Positions 26,844 through 37,489 of a DNA stretch of 64,000 bases are shown here, in pieces. The stretch's first letter is position 1. Each line of letters opens with the position of its first letter. Location of the stretch: contig NZ_PIRF01000003.1 of NCBI RefSeq assembly GCF_003049705.1, forward strand, positions 62,001 through 126,000, given 5' to 3'. Under the pieces are notes generated by a model. It was given only the letters and a program-made list of their open reading frames with translations, made no database searches and was not told where the DNA came from. The translations under genes and the position numbers were made by a program. The stretch comes from Campylobacter concisus. GTDB taxonomy: Bacteria > Campylobacterota > Campylobacteria > Campylobacterales > Campylobacteraceae.

Positions 26844-27866
26844 ATGAACAGAAAACGCATCTACAACCCAAGCTCAAATGAAAATTTGACTGACAGAAGA
26901 GTCTTTAACGGCAACCCACACGGCATTTTAAATTTCACCAAGGCAAAATACGAGTGGGCGTTAAAGCTTTGGGACCTCATGGAGGCAAACACATGGTTTC
27001 CAAAAGAGGTCGACACTACAGACGACGTGCGTGACTACGCTTACAACCTCACAGAGGCTGAAAAACGCATGTATGACCTAGTTTGGAGCCAGCTCATCTC
27101 GATGGATAGCTTCCAGACAAACAACCTGGCTGACAACATCAACCCTTACATCACCGCACCAGAGATCAACGCCGTGCTAAGCCGCCAAGCCTACGAAGAG
27201 GCAAACCACAGCAAGTCTTACGCTGTCATGGTCGAAGCGATCTGTGACAACACCGATCTCATCTACGAGATGGAGAAACACGACGACGTCTTGCGCGAGA
27301 AAAATGACTACATCTCAAGCGTCTATGAGGAGCTTGCAGGCGAAGTGACTGATGAGAAACTACTTCTTGCGATGGTGGCAAACCAAATTTTAGAGGGTAT
27401 TTATTTTTACAGCGGCTTTACAGCGATCTACGCTCTAGCACGTGCTGGCAAGATGCTAGGCTCAGCGCAGATGATACGCTTCATCCAACGCGACGAGATC
27501 ACGCACCTGCTTTTGTTTCAAAACATGATAAATTCAGTTCGCAAAGAGAGGCCTGACCTTTTCACGCCTGAGACTGAGGCAAAAATTTATGATATGTTTG
27601 AAAAAGCTGGAAATTTAGAGATCAAATGGGGCAAATACATCACCCAAAACCAAATAATGGGCTTTACAGACGATATCATCGAGCAGTACATCCACTATCT
27701 CATCGACCAGCGCCTAGTTGCGATCGGTCTAAAACGCAAATACAACGTCGCTCACCCGATCAAATGGGTCGATGACTTTGCCAAATTTAACGACCAAAAG
27801 TCAAATTTCTTTGAAGCAAAGGTGACAAACTATAGCAAGGGAAGTATCAGCTTTGATGACTTTTAA
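26844..27866 (+). CDS. nrdB: Class Ia ribonucleotide reductase beta subunit
   Basis: Holds the di-iron tyrosyl radical for aerobic ribonucleotide reduction. Residues matching the E. coli protein are D88, E119, H122 and the radical-bearing Y126 in EEANHSKSY. The 340-residue length and C-terminus (GSISFDDF, the alpha-binding tail) are standard. Its partner nrdA is about 33 kb away at 60153, also on the other strand. Class III genes are also present, fitting growth with and without oxygen. Confidence 0.96.
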   Translation: MNRKRIYNPSSNENLTDRRVFNGNPHGILNFTKAKYEWALKLWDLMEANTWFPKEVDTTDDVRDYAYNLTEAEKRMYDLVWSQLISMDSFQTNNLADNINPYITAPEINAVLSRQAYEEANHSKSYAVMVEAICDNTDLIYEMEKHDDVLREKNDYISSVYEELAGEVTDEKLLLAMVANQILEGIYFYSGFTAIYALARAGKMLGSAQMIRFIQRDEITHLLLFQNMINSVRKERPDLFTPETEAKIYDMFEKAGNLEIKWGKYITQNQIMGFTDDIIEQYIHYLIDQRLVAIGLKRKYNVAHPIKWVDDFAKFNDQKSNFFEAKVTNYSKGSISFDDF

Positions 27867-28344
27867 AAATAGCATCTTAGCCCTTGCCTGCGTGCTTTTT
27901 GTGGGGTGTGCGAGTAGTAGTCAAAGGATAATTGATCAAGTAAATAAAAATAATCTCGAGAATTTCTACGCCTACAAGCTTGTCAAGATAAAAGAGACAA
28001 ACCAAGCGGAAGTCTATCAAGAGATGCCAAACGGCGAAATTGCACCAAGTTTCGCGCCGCTAGGATCCGTTCTAGGAAATGACGTGATGCTTGGCATAAA
28101 CAAGCAGTGTGGCTTTGAAGCAAAAGACCTAAAAGAGGTAAGAGTAGTTTCACATGATGAGGCTAGAGGTCTTGGCTTCGAGGTCTGGGTTTTTAATGAT
28201 CCACTCTCACAGCGCGATGACAAAATCACAGCCATAAGCGTTATTTTAAAAGCTACACCAAACATCGGTGGCACGGATATAAACTGCAAAATTCCAAAAG
28301 ACTGCCATGATGAAAAACCTATAACATTTGTATTTGGAAAATAG
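27856..28344 (+). CDS. Small lipoprotein, unknown function
   Basis: A 162-residue predicted lipoprotein with lipobox FVGC (Cys near residue 18) followed by ASSSQ. I use the ATG at 27856, which overlaps the nrdB stop; an in-frame TTG three bases earlier is less likely. The rest contains two Cys (INCKIPKDCHDE) near the end that could form a disulfide. The stop is immediately followed by the next ATG. I do not recognise a family. Confidence 0.65.
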   Translation: MTFKNSILALACVLFVGCASSSQRIIDQVNKNNLENFYAYKLVKIKETNQAEVYQEMPNGEIAPSFAPLGSVLGNDVMLGINKQCGFEAKDLKEVRVVSHDEARGLGFEVWVFNDPLSQRDDKITAISVILKATPNIGGTDINCKIPKDCHDEKPITFVFGK

Positions 28345-29112
28345 ATGAGCAAAAATTTAAACCTAATAAGCCTAACTTTAAAGGCAAAAAGTGCTACCGA
28401 GCGGCTAGAAGAGCTTGCAAATTTAGTTGAGGCTGCGCCCGAAAATTCACTCCTACTTGCAAGCGAGCTTTGCATCAGCGGATATGACTTTGACGGCTTT
28501 TTTGCTGGGGCAAACAAAGCGATGCTTGGTGGCATGATAGGTAGCTTTGATGCGATGCTGCTTGAGCGCTTACAAGAGGCACTTAGCCCGGATAAATTTC
28601 TTGGTTTTACGCATCTTACTAGCCTAAACAAGAGTGCAGGGCTCGCTCAAATTTCAAATATAAATCCGCACCAACCAAAAATTTATAATGAATTTTTGCT
28701 TCTTAACTCAAATAACGTCTTTCATTCACAATTTAAAGCCGAACTTTTTAGGCCAAATTTAGAGCATGAAATTTTTGCCGCTGGCGATGTGGACGAGATA
28801 AATGCATTTGACTTTAGAGGGCTAAAGCTTGGCGTGCTAATCTGTTTTGAACTACGCGATAGCAGGCTTTGGGCAAAGCTAAGAGGCTGTAATATCATCA
28901 TGGTACCAGCCATGTGGGGCAAGGCCAGAGAGGAAGCCTACCTTAGCCTTTGCAAGGCTCTAGCTATCGCAAACAACTGCTACGTCATGATCTCAAGCTC
29001 ACTTGATCTAGAACGTGCTGGGGTATTTTTGCCAGATGGCACTCTAGAGCAAAGTGCGGTTTTTGACGCAAATTTGATCGCACAGATAAAGAAAAATTTA
29101 GGGATTTTATAA
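28345..29112 (+). CDS. Carbon-nitrogen hydrolase (nitrilase superfamily)
   Basis: A 255-residue protein with the catalytic triad E41 (ASELCISGY), K131 (FKAELF) and C167 (VLICFELR). The superfamily includes amidases, carbamoylases and omega-amidases; the substrate cannot be named from sequence. It starts directly at the end of the lipoprotein gene. Confidence 0.82.
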   Translation: MSKNLNLISLTLKAKSATERLEELANLVEAAPENSLLLASELCISGYDFDGFFAGANKAMLGGMIGSFDAMLLERLQEALSPDKFLGFTHLTSLNKSAGLAQISNINPHQPKIYNEFLLLNSNNVFHSQFKAELFRPNLEHEIFAAGDVDEINAFDFRGLKLGVLICFELRDSRLWAKLRGCNIIMVPAMWGKAREEAYLSLCKALAIANNCYVMISSSLDLERAGVFLPDGTLEQSAVFDANLIAQIKKNLGIL

Positions 29113-29135
29113 ATTTTAAGATAAGTTTTAAATCG

Positions 29136-29141
29136 TATAAT
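29136..29141 (+). promoter_or_regulatory. -10 box upstream of pcm
   Basis: TATAAT inside the small inverted repeat AAATCG-TATAATAA-CGATTT, 37 bases before the TTG start of pcm. Confidence 0.4.
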
Positions 29142-29172
29142 AACGATTTAATTTTTATTTAGGATATAAATT

Positions 29173-29805
29173 TTGACCCAACTAGAAGCGATAAAATGCC
29201 AAAATTTAGCTAGCGATATAGCCGATGAGATCACACTAAGTCCGCTTTTGTTCGATGCGATAGCTACCACTGAGCGTGAAATTTTTGTACCAATCACTGC
29301 ACATGCTTATAAACTTGACGCTCAGCCGATACTGGGCAATCAGTGGATCAGCTCACCGCTAACTGTGGCAAAGATGACAATGGCACTAGAGTGCGAAAAT
29401 ATGGACAATATCCTAGAAATAGGCTGCGGTAGTGGCTATCAAGCAGCGATCTTAAGCAAGCTTGCACATAGAATTTTTAGCGTCGAACGTATAGAAAAAC
29501 TAGCCATGGAGGCGAAAAAACGCTTCGAGGCATTAAAGATCAGAAACGTGCACGTAAGGTATGATGACGGCAACAATGGCTGGCGAAGCTACGCACCGTT
29601 TGATCGTATCTTACTCTCGGCAGCTGCTGATGAGATCTCGCCAAATTTATTTAAGCAGCTTAAAAATGGTGGAATTTTAGTAGCTCCAATGAAGAAAGAT
29701 GACAAGCAATTTATCGCTAAATTTAAAAAAGATAAAGATGGAAATTTAGAAAAAGAGTACTTAGATGAGTGCCTTTTTGTGCCACTTCTTGAAGGTAGAG
29801 AGTAG
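29173..29805 (+). CDS. pcm: Protein-L-isoaspartate O-methyltransferase
   Basis: Repairs isoaspartyl residues in aged proteins using SAM. The 210-residue product has SAM motif I (LEIGCGSGYQAAIL) and the family's 'ISSPLTVAKMT'-type active-site region near residue 60. The start is TTG behind AGGAT. It is followed by a shared terminator and a convergent gene. Confidence 0.92.
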   Translation: MTQLEAIKCQNLASDIADEITLSPLLFDAIATTEREIFVPITAHAYKLDAQPILGNQWISSPLTVAKMTMALECENMDNILEIGCGSGYQAAILSKLAHRIFSVERIEKLAMEAKKRFEALKIRNVHVRYDDGNNGWRSYAPFDRILLSAAADEISPNLFKQLKNGGILVAPMKKDDKQFIAKFKKDKDGNLEKEYLDECLFVPLLEGRE

Positions 29806-29814
29806 CCTAAAATA

Positions 29815-29836
29815 AGGCAAAGCCTAAGCTTTGCCT
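29815..29836. terminator. Bidirectional terminator, pcm / outer-membrane protein gene
   Basis: A perfect 9-bp stem (AGGCAAAGC/GCTTTGCCT, four-base loop) lies between the convergent genes, with AAAT/TTAT flanks. Confidence 0.65.
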
Positions 29837-29841
29837 AAATG

Positions 29842-30426
29842 TTAGAATCTATAAGTATAGCCTGTATAAATTCCTATAGTCGTATCTCTTAGCTGAGCTC
29901 CGCTATTTTTCTTATAAAAAGTCTTATCAGCTTTTAAGCCAAACTCGATCGCGTTATGCTCATCAAATGAGTAGATACCGCCCGCTTTTGCGCCAACTAG
30001 CAAGCCTTTGAAATTTTTCTTACTTGTTTCGTTATTAAATCTCTCTCTAACGCTCAAGTAGCCAAGACCTGTGTATCCACCAAGCACGGCTTTAAAATTT
30101 TCAGTGATATTTGGCGTATAATCAACGCCGCCTAAAAATTTATGCTTACTCCATTTTGCATCTGATTCACCAGCATTTTTTCTAGCTTTAAAGTCATAAT
30201 AATAACCGCCATAAGCTCTATAGCTGTCAAAATCATAACCGCCATAAAAGCCAAGACCATAGTGACCTTTTTTGAAGTTATTTTTCTCACTACTTGCTAT
30301 GTTTTTTGTTTTGATTTTTGAGTTAAACGAATAATCACCTTCACCACCAACAAATGCACCTTGAGCTAGTGCCGCTGAACTTACTAAAGCTAGAACCAAG
30401 CTCGATTTTACAAGTAATTTTTTCAT
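29842..30426 (-). CDS. Outer-membrane beta-barrel protein
   Basis: A 194-residue protein with a signal peptide (1-21, cleaved after ALA) and alternating aromatic/Gly-rich strands. It ends in Y-T-Y-R-F, the C-terminal phenylalanine required by the BAM machinery. Size and pattern fit an 8-stranded OmpA/OmpW-like barrel. Function (porin, adhesin or other) is unknown. AAGGAG ribosome site. Confidence 0.8.
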   Translation of the reverse strand: MKKLLVKSSLVLALVSSAALAQGAFVGGEGDYSFNSKIKTKNIASSEKNNFKKGHYGLGFYGGYDFDSYRAYGGYYYDFKARKNAGESDAKWSKHKFLGGVDYTPNITENFKAVLGGYTGLGYLSVRERFNNETSKKNFKGLLVGAKAGGIYSFDEHNAIEFGLKADKTFYKKNSGAQLRDTTIGIYTGYTYRF

Positions 30427-30711
30427 ACTTCTCCTTTCGAAATTTTTATGATTTTACAGTCAAGCTTTTAATCTATATGAAATTTAAATTTAACAAAGCC
30501 CTATTTTAATCATCCTTTGGCTTTAAAAATTTAATAAGCTATTTTATGCTAGGTGTTACATGGACTTTAATTTGATTCTAAATTTATCCATAAAAGTAAA
30601 TGTAGTAAGCATGAGTATTGTTATAAGCTAAGAATAAAAATACTCAAATTTGGCATAGCTTTTAAGGCAAAATCTAACCTCACAGCTATGCCGAATTAAC
30701 CGAGCTACGCC

Positions 30712-32710
30712 CTAAAAATGCACTTTAAATTTCGCCCAAAAGCTTCTGCCGGGCTCATAAAGTCTCGTGCCGTTTGGGATAGTCTCGTAGCCTGCGATAC
30801 CGCCACCGTAGCCGCCTTTTGAATTATGATAGGCGTATTTGGCGTCGTTTAGGTTTTCCGCCGCTAGCAAGAATTGATAATTTTTATATTTATAGCCCGC
30901 GCTTAGTCCTAGCGTCCAGAAGCTATCGCTCTTGCCAAGATCCATACCGCCCACGTCGCCGTAGCCTTTTTGCGCGCGGTTTTGCGACGCGTTAGCGTAG
31001 AAATCGGCTTTGACGAACCAGTCTGGCTTTTCTAGGCCGGCGCTTAGTTTAAACGTTAGAGGAGAAACCTTAGGCAGCGCGTCGCCGTCTTTTAGGCCGC
31101 CCGCGTTTTTAGTCACCTTGCCGTAGACGTAGGATACGCCCGCCCCCAGTCTAAATATATCGGCCAGTAGCGTATCGCCCTCAATCTCGCCGCCGTATAG
31201 TAAGGCATCGGTATTAAATACGTTTGATGACATGCCCATAGGACTATATTTTATCATTATGTAATCATCCATCTTCGAGACAAAGAAATTCGCGTTTAGC
31301 TCGTAATTTTTATCTTTTAGCACGGTGCCAAAGTCAAGCTGAGTGTTTCTTTCTTTATTTAGCTTGAGATTATCGTCTTTATTCGTTTCCCAGTGATCCG
31401 GTAACCTTTGCGCGTGACCTAGTCCTGCGTAGAGCGTTAAATTTTGCAGATATTTTTCGTATCTAAAAAAGCCTGAGAATAAATTTTCGCTCCTACTTTT
31501 ATGCGTTAGTAATTGCTTTCTCTCGCCGACGTCTAGCCTAAGTCCGCCAAAAAGCCCGTAGTCGTTTTCAAGGACGTATTCGTTTTGAGTATATATCGTT
31601 TTATACGTTACCTTGCGCTCTTTTACGTGCGGCTTTGATATGGCGGCGCCCATTTTGTCTTTTGTTACACCCTTCATTCCATTTCCGGCGCCTCGCCATT
31701 TAAACGTATCTTCAGAGTATCCTACACCGATGAAGCTGGTTAGATTATCGAAATTTAACTCGCCCTCTAGCTTAAAGCCGTACATATCGCGTATCGGGTG
31801 GCTGATGCTATATCCTTTGCCAAGTCCTGCACCCGGCACCACCGGACGCATGGTAAAGTTGTCCATTATGTGATCGATTTGATGATAGTACGAACTTAGC
31901 CTGATCTTGTGCTCACCGACGTCTTGTTCAAATTTGAGTCCGAAAGACTTACGGTCAAACTGCACGCCGTCCCTCATCCTGTCAGCATACGCTGCTTCGC
32001 CCTCGCCCAGATCCGCGCTTAACTGCAAGGCTGTAGTATCTGTGGGCATTAGCGTACCCACGAGCGAGACGCTGTTGCGTTTATAGTGCGTATGCATTTT
32101 CTGCCCGCCGCCGCTTTTATAATCGTCGCTCTGGTAGTGTCCGCCGGAAATTTCTAAGCTGCCCAGCTCGTTGCCCGACGCTACGTCCGCGGTAGTTTCA
32201 AACCGCTTAAAACTGCCGCCCAGCACGCTTACGTTTCCTCCAAAGCTCGGTTTATACAGCCTTGCTATCCTCTCTATCGAAAAATATACCGCCGCTAATG
32301 AGCGCGCCGTATCTGACGTCTTGCGGGCCTTTTACGATGCGAACCGAGCTATAATTTTGTGCCGAGATGTAGGTAATGGGCGTATCCATACGCATGCCGC
32401 AACCGCCGTTTAGCGTGCTACCGTCGATTAGCACCGGCAGCCTAGCCGCCGTCTGCGAGCGGTAATAAACCTCGCTGCCGCCTCCGCCCTTGCGCTCCAT
32501 CGTAAAGCCGCTTAAATTTAAAAGCGATTTAGCGATGTCGCCGTTTTCTAATATCGCGCCTTTGCCTACTATTTGAGCCTTTGTCGGTTCGTCAAGAACG
32601 GACTTTTGTATCTTTGCGGAAACGGTAACCGGAGCCAAGTCTATCGTTTCCTCAGCACCAAGCATTAAATTTGGTACTAAAGCAAATGCTAAAACGTAAG
32701 AAATTTTCAT
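30712..32710 (-). pseudogene. TonB-dependent copper receptor (OprC/NosA type), frameshifted
   Basis: Two adjacent open frames make one receptor. The first (32710-32252) has the signal peptide, the 'DLAPVTVSAK' start and the plug with the OprC-type signature GGCGMRMDTPITYIS, then KGPQDVRYG. The second (open from upstream of 32226 to 30712) has the barrel with 'DHIMDNFTMRPV' and ends in an aromatic strand. An A5 run at 32280-32284 marks the break. Removing one A/T pair joins the frames and gives 665 residues, a normal receptor length, and the second frame has no start of its own. Base composition is visibly richer in G+C than its neighbours, suggesting transfer from a related higher-GC Campylobacter. 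Confidence 0.85.
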
Positions 32711-32936
32711 ATTTAGTCCTATGAAATTAATATTTAAAATTAAAATTAAAGCAAAAATGAACTTAAATAAAGTATAAATATTTATATAACATTAATTTTA
32801 CAATACAGAAATTTGAGTCAAATAGTATTATTTTAGTTGGACTACATTAAATATATAAAGAAACGATTTTTGTGAATTAAAGCCGAAGCGATCTCGGTTT
32901 CATTAAAATTTTAGCATTATAAAACCGAGATAAAAT

Positions 32937-34544
32937 TTATAAAATCTCTTTTATGAGTAGCTGTGGGGTAACAAGTCCGCGGAATGAATTTTTTGATATA
33001 CAAAAGATAATATCTATCATCTCGCCAACTCTAGCGTGTTTTGTAAAGTTAAAAAATAGAGCCTCAAGTGTTTTATTATCCTTTTGCAAGATGAGCTTTA
33101 GGTGATTTTGATCTCTTCCTATAAGTCTTTCATTTTTAACAAGAGCATTTTTTATCTTAAAGACTGGACGTGGATTTTTCTGTCCGTATGGCTCATAAAA
33201 TTCTAAAATTTCAAGTAGTTCAAAGTCTATCTCGCTTGGCATTATGTCACCAAGTAGTTCGTCCGAGCTTTTGCACTCTTGCATATTTAGGCATGAGCAA
33301 CTTTTATTTATCGCTTCTTTAAATTTCACCAAATTTTCAGGTGCAAGCGTAAGTCCAGCCGCTCCTTTATGACCGCCGTAACTTGTTAGTAAATTTTCGT
33401 GGCTTGCTATAAGAGATAAGATATCAAGCTTGCCAATGCTTCTAGCACTACCTTTTGCACGACCTTTATCGATACTAAAGACGATAGCTGGCTTTGCAAA
33501 GTGCTTTGCTAGGCGGCTAGCCACAATACCTATCACGCCCTCGTGCCACTGCTCACCCCAAGTGATGATGACTTCATCGTCCTCTTTTACGTCCTTTAGC
33601 GAACACTCAAAGAGTTGGCGCTCCTCCTCTTTTCTGGAGTTGTTAAATTCAATGATCGTATCAAGGTAGTTGTAAGCCTCTTCTATGCTCTTTGCGCGCA
33701 AAAAGTTAAATGAATTCATCGCATCGTCCATGCGTCCGGCTGAATTTATAAGCGGAGCTATAAGAAAGCTAATATCATCACACTCAAATTTTTCCTTACC
33801 ATAAAACTCTTTTATAGCGTGAAATGCGGAACGCTTAGACGCATTTAGCTTACAAATGCCAAGGCGAACAAGCATTCTATTCATATCTCTTAGCTCCATC
33901 ATATCAGCGATTATCGCGATAGCTAAAAGCTCTAGAAATTTGCTCATATCGTAATTTAGTCCAAAAACATCCTTTAGCGCTCCAACCAAATACCAAGCGA
34001 CCTCAGCGCCACAAATTTCGATATTTGGGAAGTTGCAGTCTTCTTGTTTTGGATTAATAATCGCATAAGCTTCTGGGAGAACAGCTGGGGGCATGTGATG
34101 ATCAGTAATAATAAGATCGATGCCTTTTTCTTTACAAATAATGGCCGCATCGTTTGCAGAGATGCCGTTATCAACGGTAATAATTAAGCTTACATCAGCT
34201 GAGAGTTCGTCTATTATCTCAGGATTTAGCCCATATCCATCTTTAAATCTATTTGGAATTTTTACTAGGTAGTCTTTCACACCAAGATCATCAAAAAACT
34301 CGGCCAAAATTACGCTCGAAACAACACCATCAACATCATAATCGCCCACAATGGCTATGCGCTCGTTTTTCTCGATCGCTTCTTTTATGCGATTAGCGCC
34401 TTTATAGATATCTTTTAAGGCACTTGGTGTCGGAATTTCACTAATTTTTTTATGTATGTCGTTACAAAATCTATGCGCTAGTAAATTCCTTATATCCTCT
34501 TTATTTAGCATGGTTTTGGTAAGAATTTTTGAAGAACTTACCAA
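32937..34544 (-). CDS. recJ: Single-stranded-DNA exonuclease RecJ
   Basis: A 5'-3' exonuclease for recombination and mismatch repair. It has the DHH-family motifs DYDVDGVVSS (about residue 69) and TDHHMPP, followed by the DHHA1 motif SYGGHKGAAGL. It is 535 residues from the TTG at 34544. An ATG 11 codons later (34511) is an alternative start; neither has a strong ribosome site. Its proximity to pyrG is conserved in Campylobacter, here interrupted by an oxidoreductase gene. Confidence 0.93.
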   Translation of the reverse strand: MVSSSKILTKTMLNKEDIRNLLAHRFCNDIHKKISEIPTPSALKDIYKGANRIKEAIEKNERIAIVGDYDVDGVVSSVILAEFFDDLGVKDYLVKIPNRFKDGYGLNPEIIDELSADVSLIITVDNGISANDAAIICKEKGIDLIITDHHMPPAVLPEAYAIINPKQEDCNFPNIEICGAEVAWYLVGALKDVFGLNYDMSKFLELLAIAIIADMMELRDMNRMLVRLGICKLNASKRSAFHAIKEFYGKEKFECDDISFLIAPLINSAGRMDDAMNSFNFLRAKSIEEAYNYLDTIIEFNNSRKEEERQLFECSLKDVKEDDEVIITWGEQWHEGVIGIVASRLAKHFAKPAIVFSIDKGRAKGSARSIGKLDILSLIASHENLLTSYGGHKGAAGLTLAPENLVKFKEAINKSCSCLNMQECKSSDELLGDIMPSEIDFELLEILEFYEPYGQKNPRPVFKIKNALVKNERLIGRDQNHLKLILQKDNKTLEALFFNFTKHARVGEMIDIIFCISKNSFRGLVTPQLLIKEIL

Positions 34545-34857
34545 CTTTATTTAATGCCACTTGTTCACTTAAATTTACACCCATATTGCCAAAAATTTGG
34601 CTATAAAAATACTTCTTTTTCATCGCAATCTTTCGTCTTTATTTTGAATGCTTGGATTATATCTTTTTGAAATTTAATTTCTTATAATTTTAAATGAAAG
34701 TAAGATTTTAGGGCTCATGGCAAGCTTAAAAGCTTTGTTAAATTGATAGTCTTTACAAATTTAACCCGCCAAAAATAGTAAGTATTAGCAAAAATTTATA
34801 CAATCAAATTTATAAATTTTAAATGGTTTATGCCATAAAGCTTAAACCATTTAAAAT
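34545..34857. other. Spacer with terminator-like inverted repeat
   Basis: No coding feature. At 34819-34854 a perfect 12-bp inverted repeat (TTAAATGGTTTA and its complement, 12-base loop) lies just beyond the oxidoreductase stop and is its probable terminator. Confidence 0.55.
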
Positions 34858-35409
34858 TTATTCCAAATTTCGCAAAAACTCCAAGTATTCTCTAGCGCCT
34901 CGTTCTATTTCGCTGTCGCTTGATACGTAGTCTACGCCCGGAGTCTCTTCAGCGCCGTAAAATGCGAAAAAGTCGCGGTAATCGGCGCGAAAATAATATT
35001 TAAACGCAAGCTCAAACGGCGTAAGAACCTCGCGCAAGCTAAAATGATAGCGTCCTTGCGGGCTGTAGTCGCTCTTTTTGATGCCTGCGGTCACGGCTAG
35101 AGCTATCTTGCGCCCCGCTATGCCGTCCGAACCGCGTCCGTAGGCAAAGCCGTGCGTCATCACCGCGTCGATCCATGATTTTAAAATCGGAGGGCAGGAG
35201 AAGTTGTGAAGCGGAAACTGTAAAACGAGGGCGTCGTGGGCTCTGATGAGTTCTTGCTCGCGCGCGGCGTCGATGTTGCCGCCTGCGTAAATCTGCGTCA
35301 AATCATGAACGCTAAAGCGCTGCGGCTCTTTGAGAGCCTCTTGTAGTAGGCGTTTGTTTATGACCGAGTTTTGGATGTCAGGGTGGGCTAGAATGATTAG
35401 AGTTTTCAT
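34858..35409 (-). CDS. NAD(P)H-dependent flavodoxin-fold oxidoreductase (KefF/MdaB-like)
   Basis: A 183-residue quinone reductase-type flavoprotein. It opens with 'MKTLIILAHPD' and has LQFPLHNFSCPPILKSWIDA, the FMN/FAD-binding 'FP-L--F--P--LK-W-D' pattern, then 'HGFAYG'. Members reduce quinones by two electrons. Codon choice is G+C-rich compared with recJ and pyrG on either side, suggesting an inserted gene. A second, more typical member is encoded at 47788. Confidence 0.85.
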   Translation of the reverse strand: MKTLIILAHPDIQNSVINKRLLQEALKEPQRFSVHDLTQIYAGGNIDAAREQELIRAHDALVLQFPLHNFSCPPILKSWIDAVMTHGFAYGRGSDGIAGRKIALAVTAGIKKSDYSPQGRYHFSLREVLTPFELAFKYYFRADYRDFFAFYGAEETPGVDYVSSDSEIERGAREYLEFLRNLE

Positions 35410-35512
35410 TTTTTCCTTAAAAATTTATAGAAAGAAGTGGGATTTATTTGGTAAATAATTGAATAAAACAGCAAAATTTTAAAAGAATTTTTAGAGCCAG
35501 ATGGCTCTAAAT

Positions 35513-37156
<1,644 letters not shown>

Positions 37157-37272
37157 TTAAATTTATTTATTTTTTAATTGCGGATTATACCCCTTAAATA
37201 TTTAGTAAGGCATTAATCGTATAAATTTTAAAAATTATTCTTTAAGTCTTTTTGTTATAGACTTCAAAAACT

Positions 37273-37488
37273 ATGATAAAAAACTACTTAAACATCATTG
37301 CCTCTTTATATATAGAGGGCTTTAAAAACATGAAAATAGGCAAGAAATTATGGCTTCTCATAATAATAAAGCTTATCATTATGTTTGGAATTTTAAAGGT
37401 CTTTATCTTTGACGAGACTCTTAATACCAAATTTCAAACCGACGAAGAAAAAAGCGAATTTGTAATTCGTAATTTAATAAAGGAATAA
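37273..37488 (+). CDS. DUF4492 small membrane protein
   Basis: A 71-residue protein with one membrane span (about 27-46) and the 'NIIASLYIEGFKNMKIGKKLW' opening typical of DUF4492. It lies two bases upstream of cydA, as in other epsilonproteobacteria, and its stop sits beside the cydA ATG. It is probably an assembly or accessory protein of the bd-type oxidase; the function is inferred from context. Confidence 0.85.
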   Translation: MIKNYLNIIASLYIEGFKNMKIGKKLWLLIIIKLIIMFGILKVFIFDETLNTKFQTDEEKSEFVIRNLIKE

Positions 37489-37489
37489 A

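Noticed and set aside
32226..32254. A separate gene starting with GTG at 32226
   Set aside because: The barrel half lacks a ribosome site and continues the plug half when one base is removed.
32711..32936. Fur-type operator upstream of the copper receptor
   Set aside because: The spacer is so A/T-rich that partial matches are expected by chance; no clear palindrome stands out.
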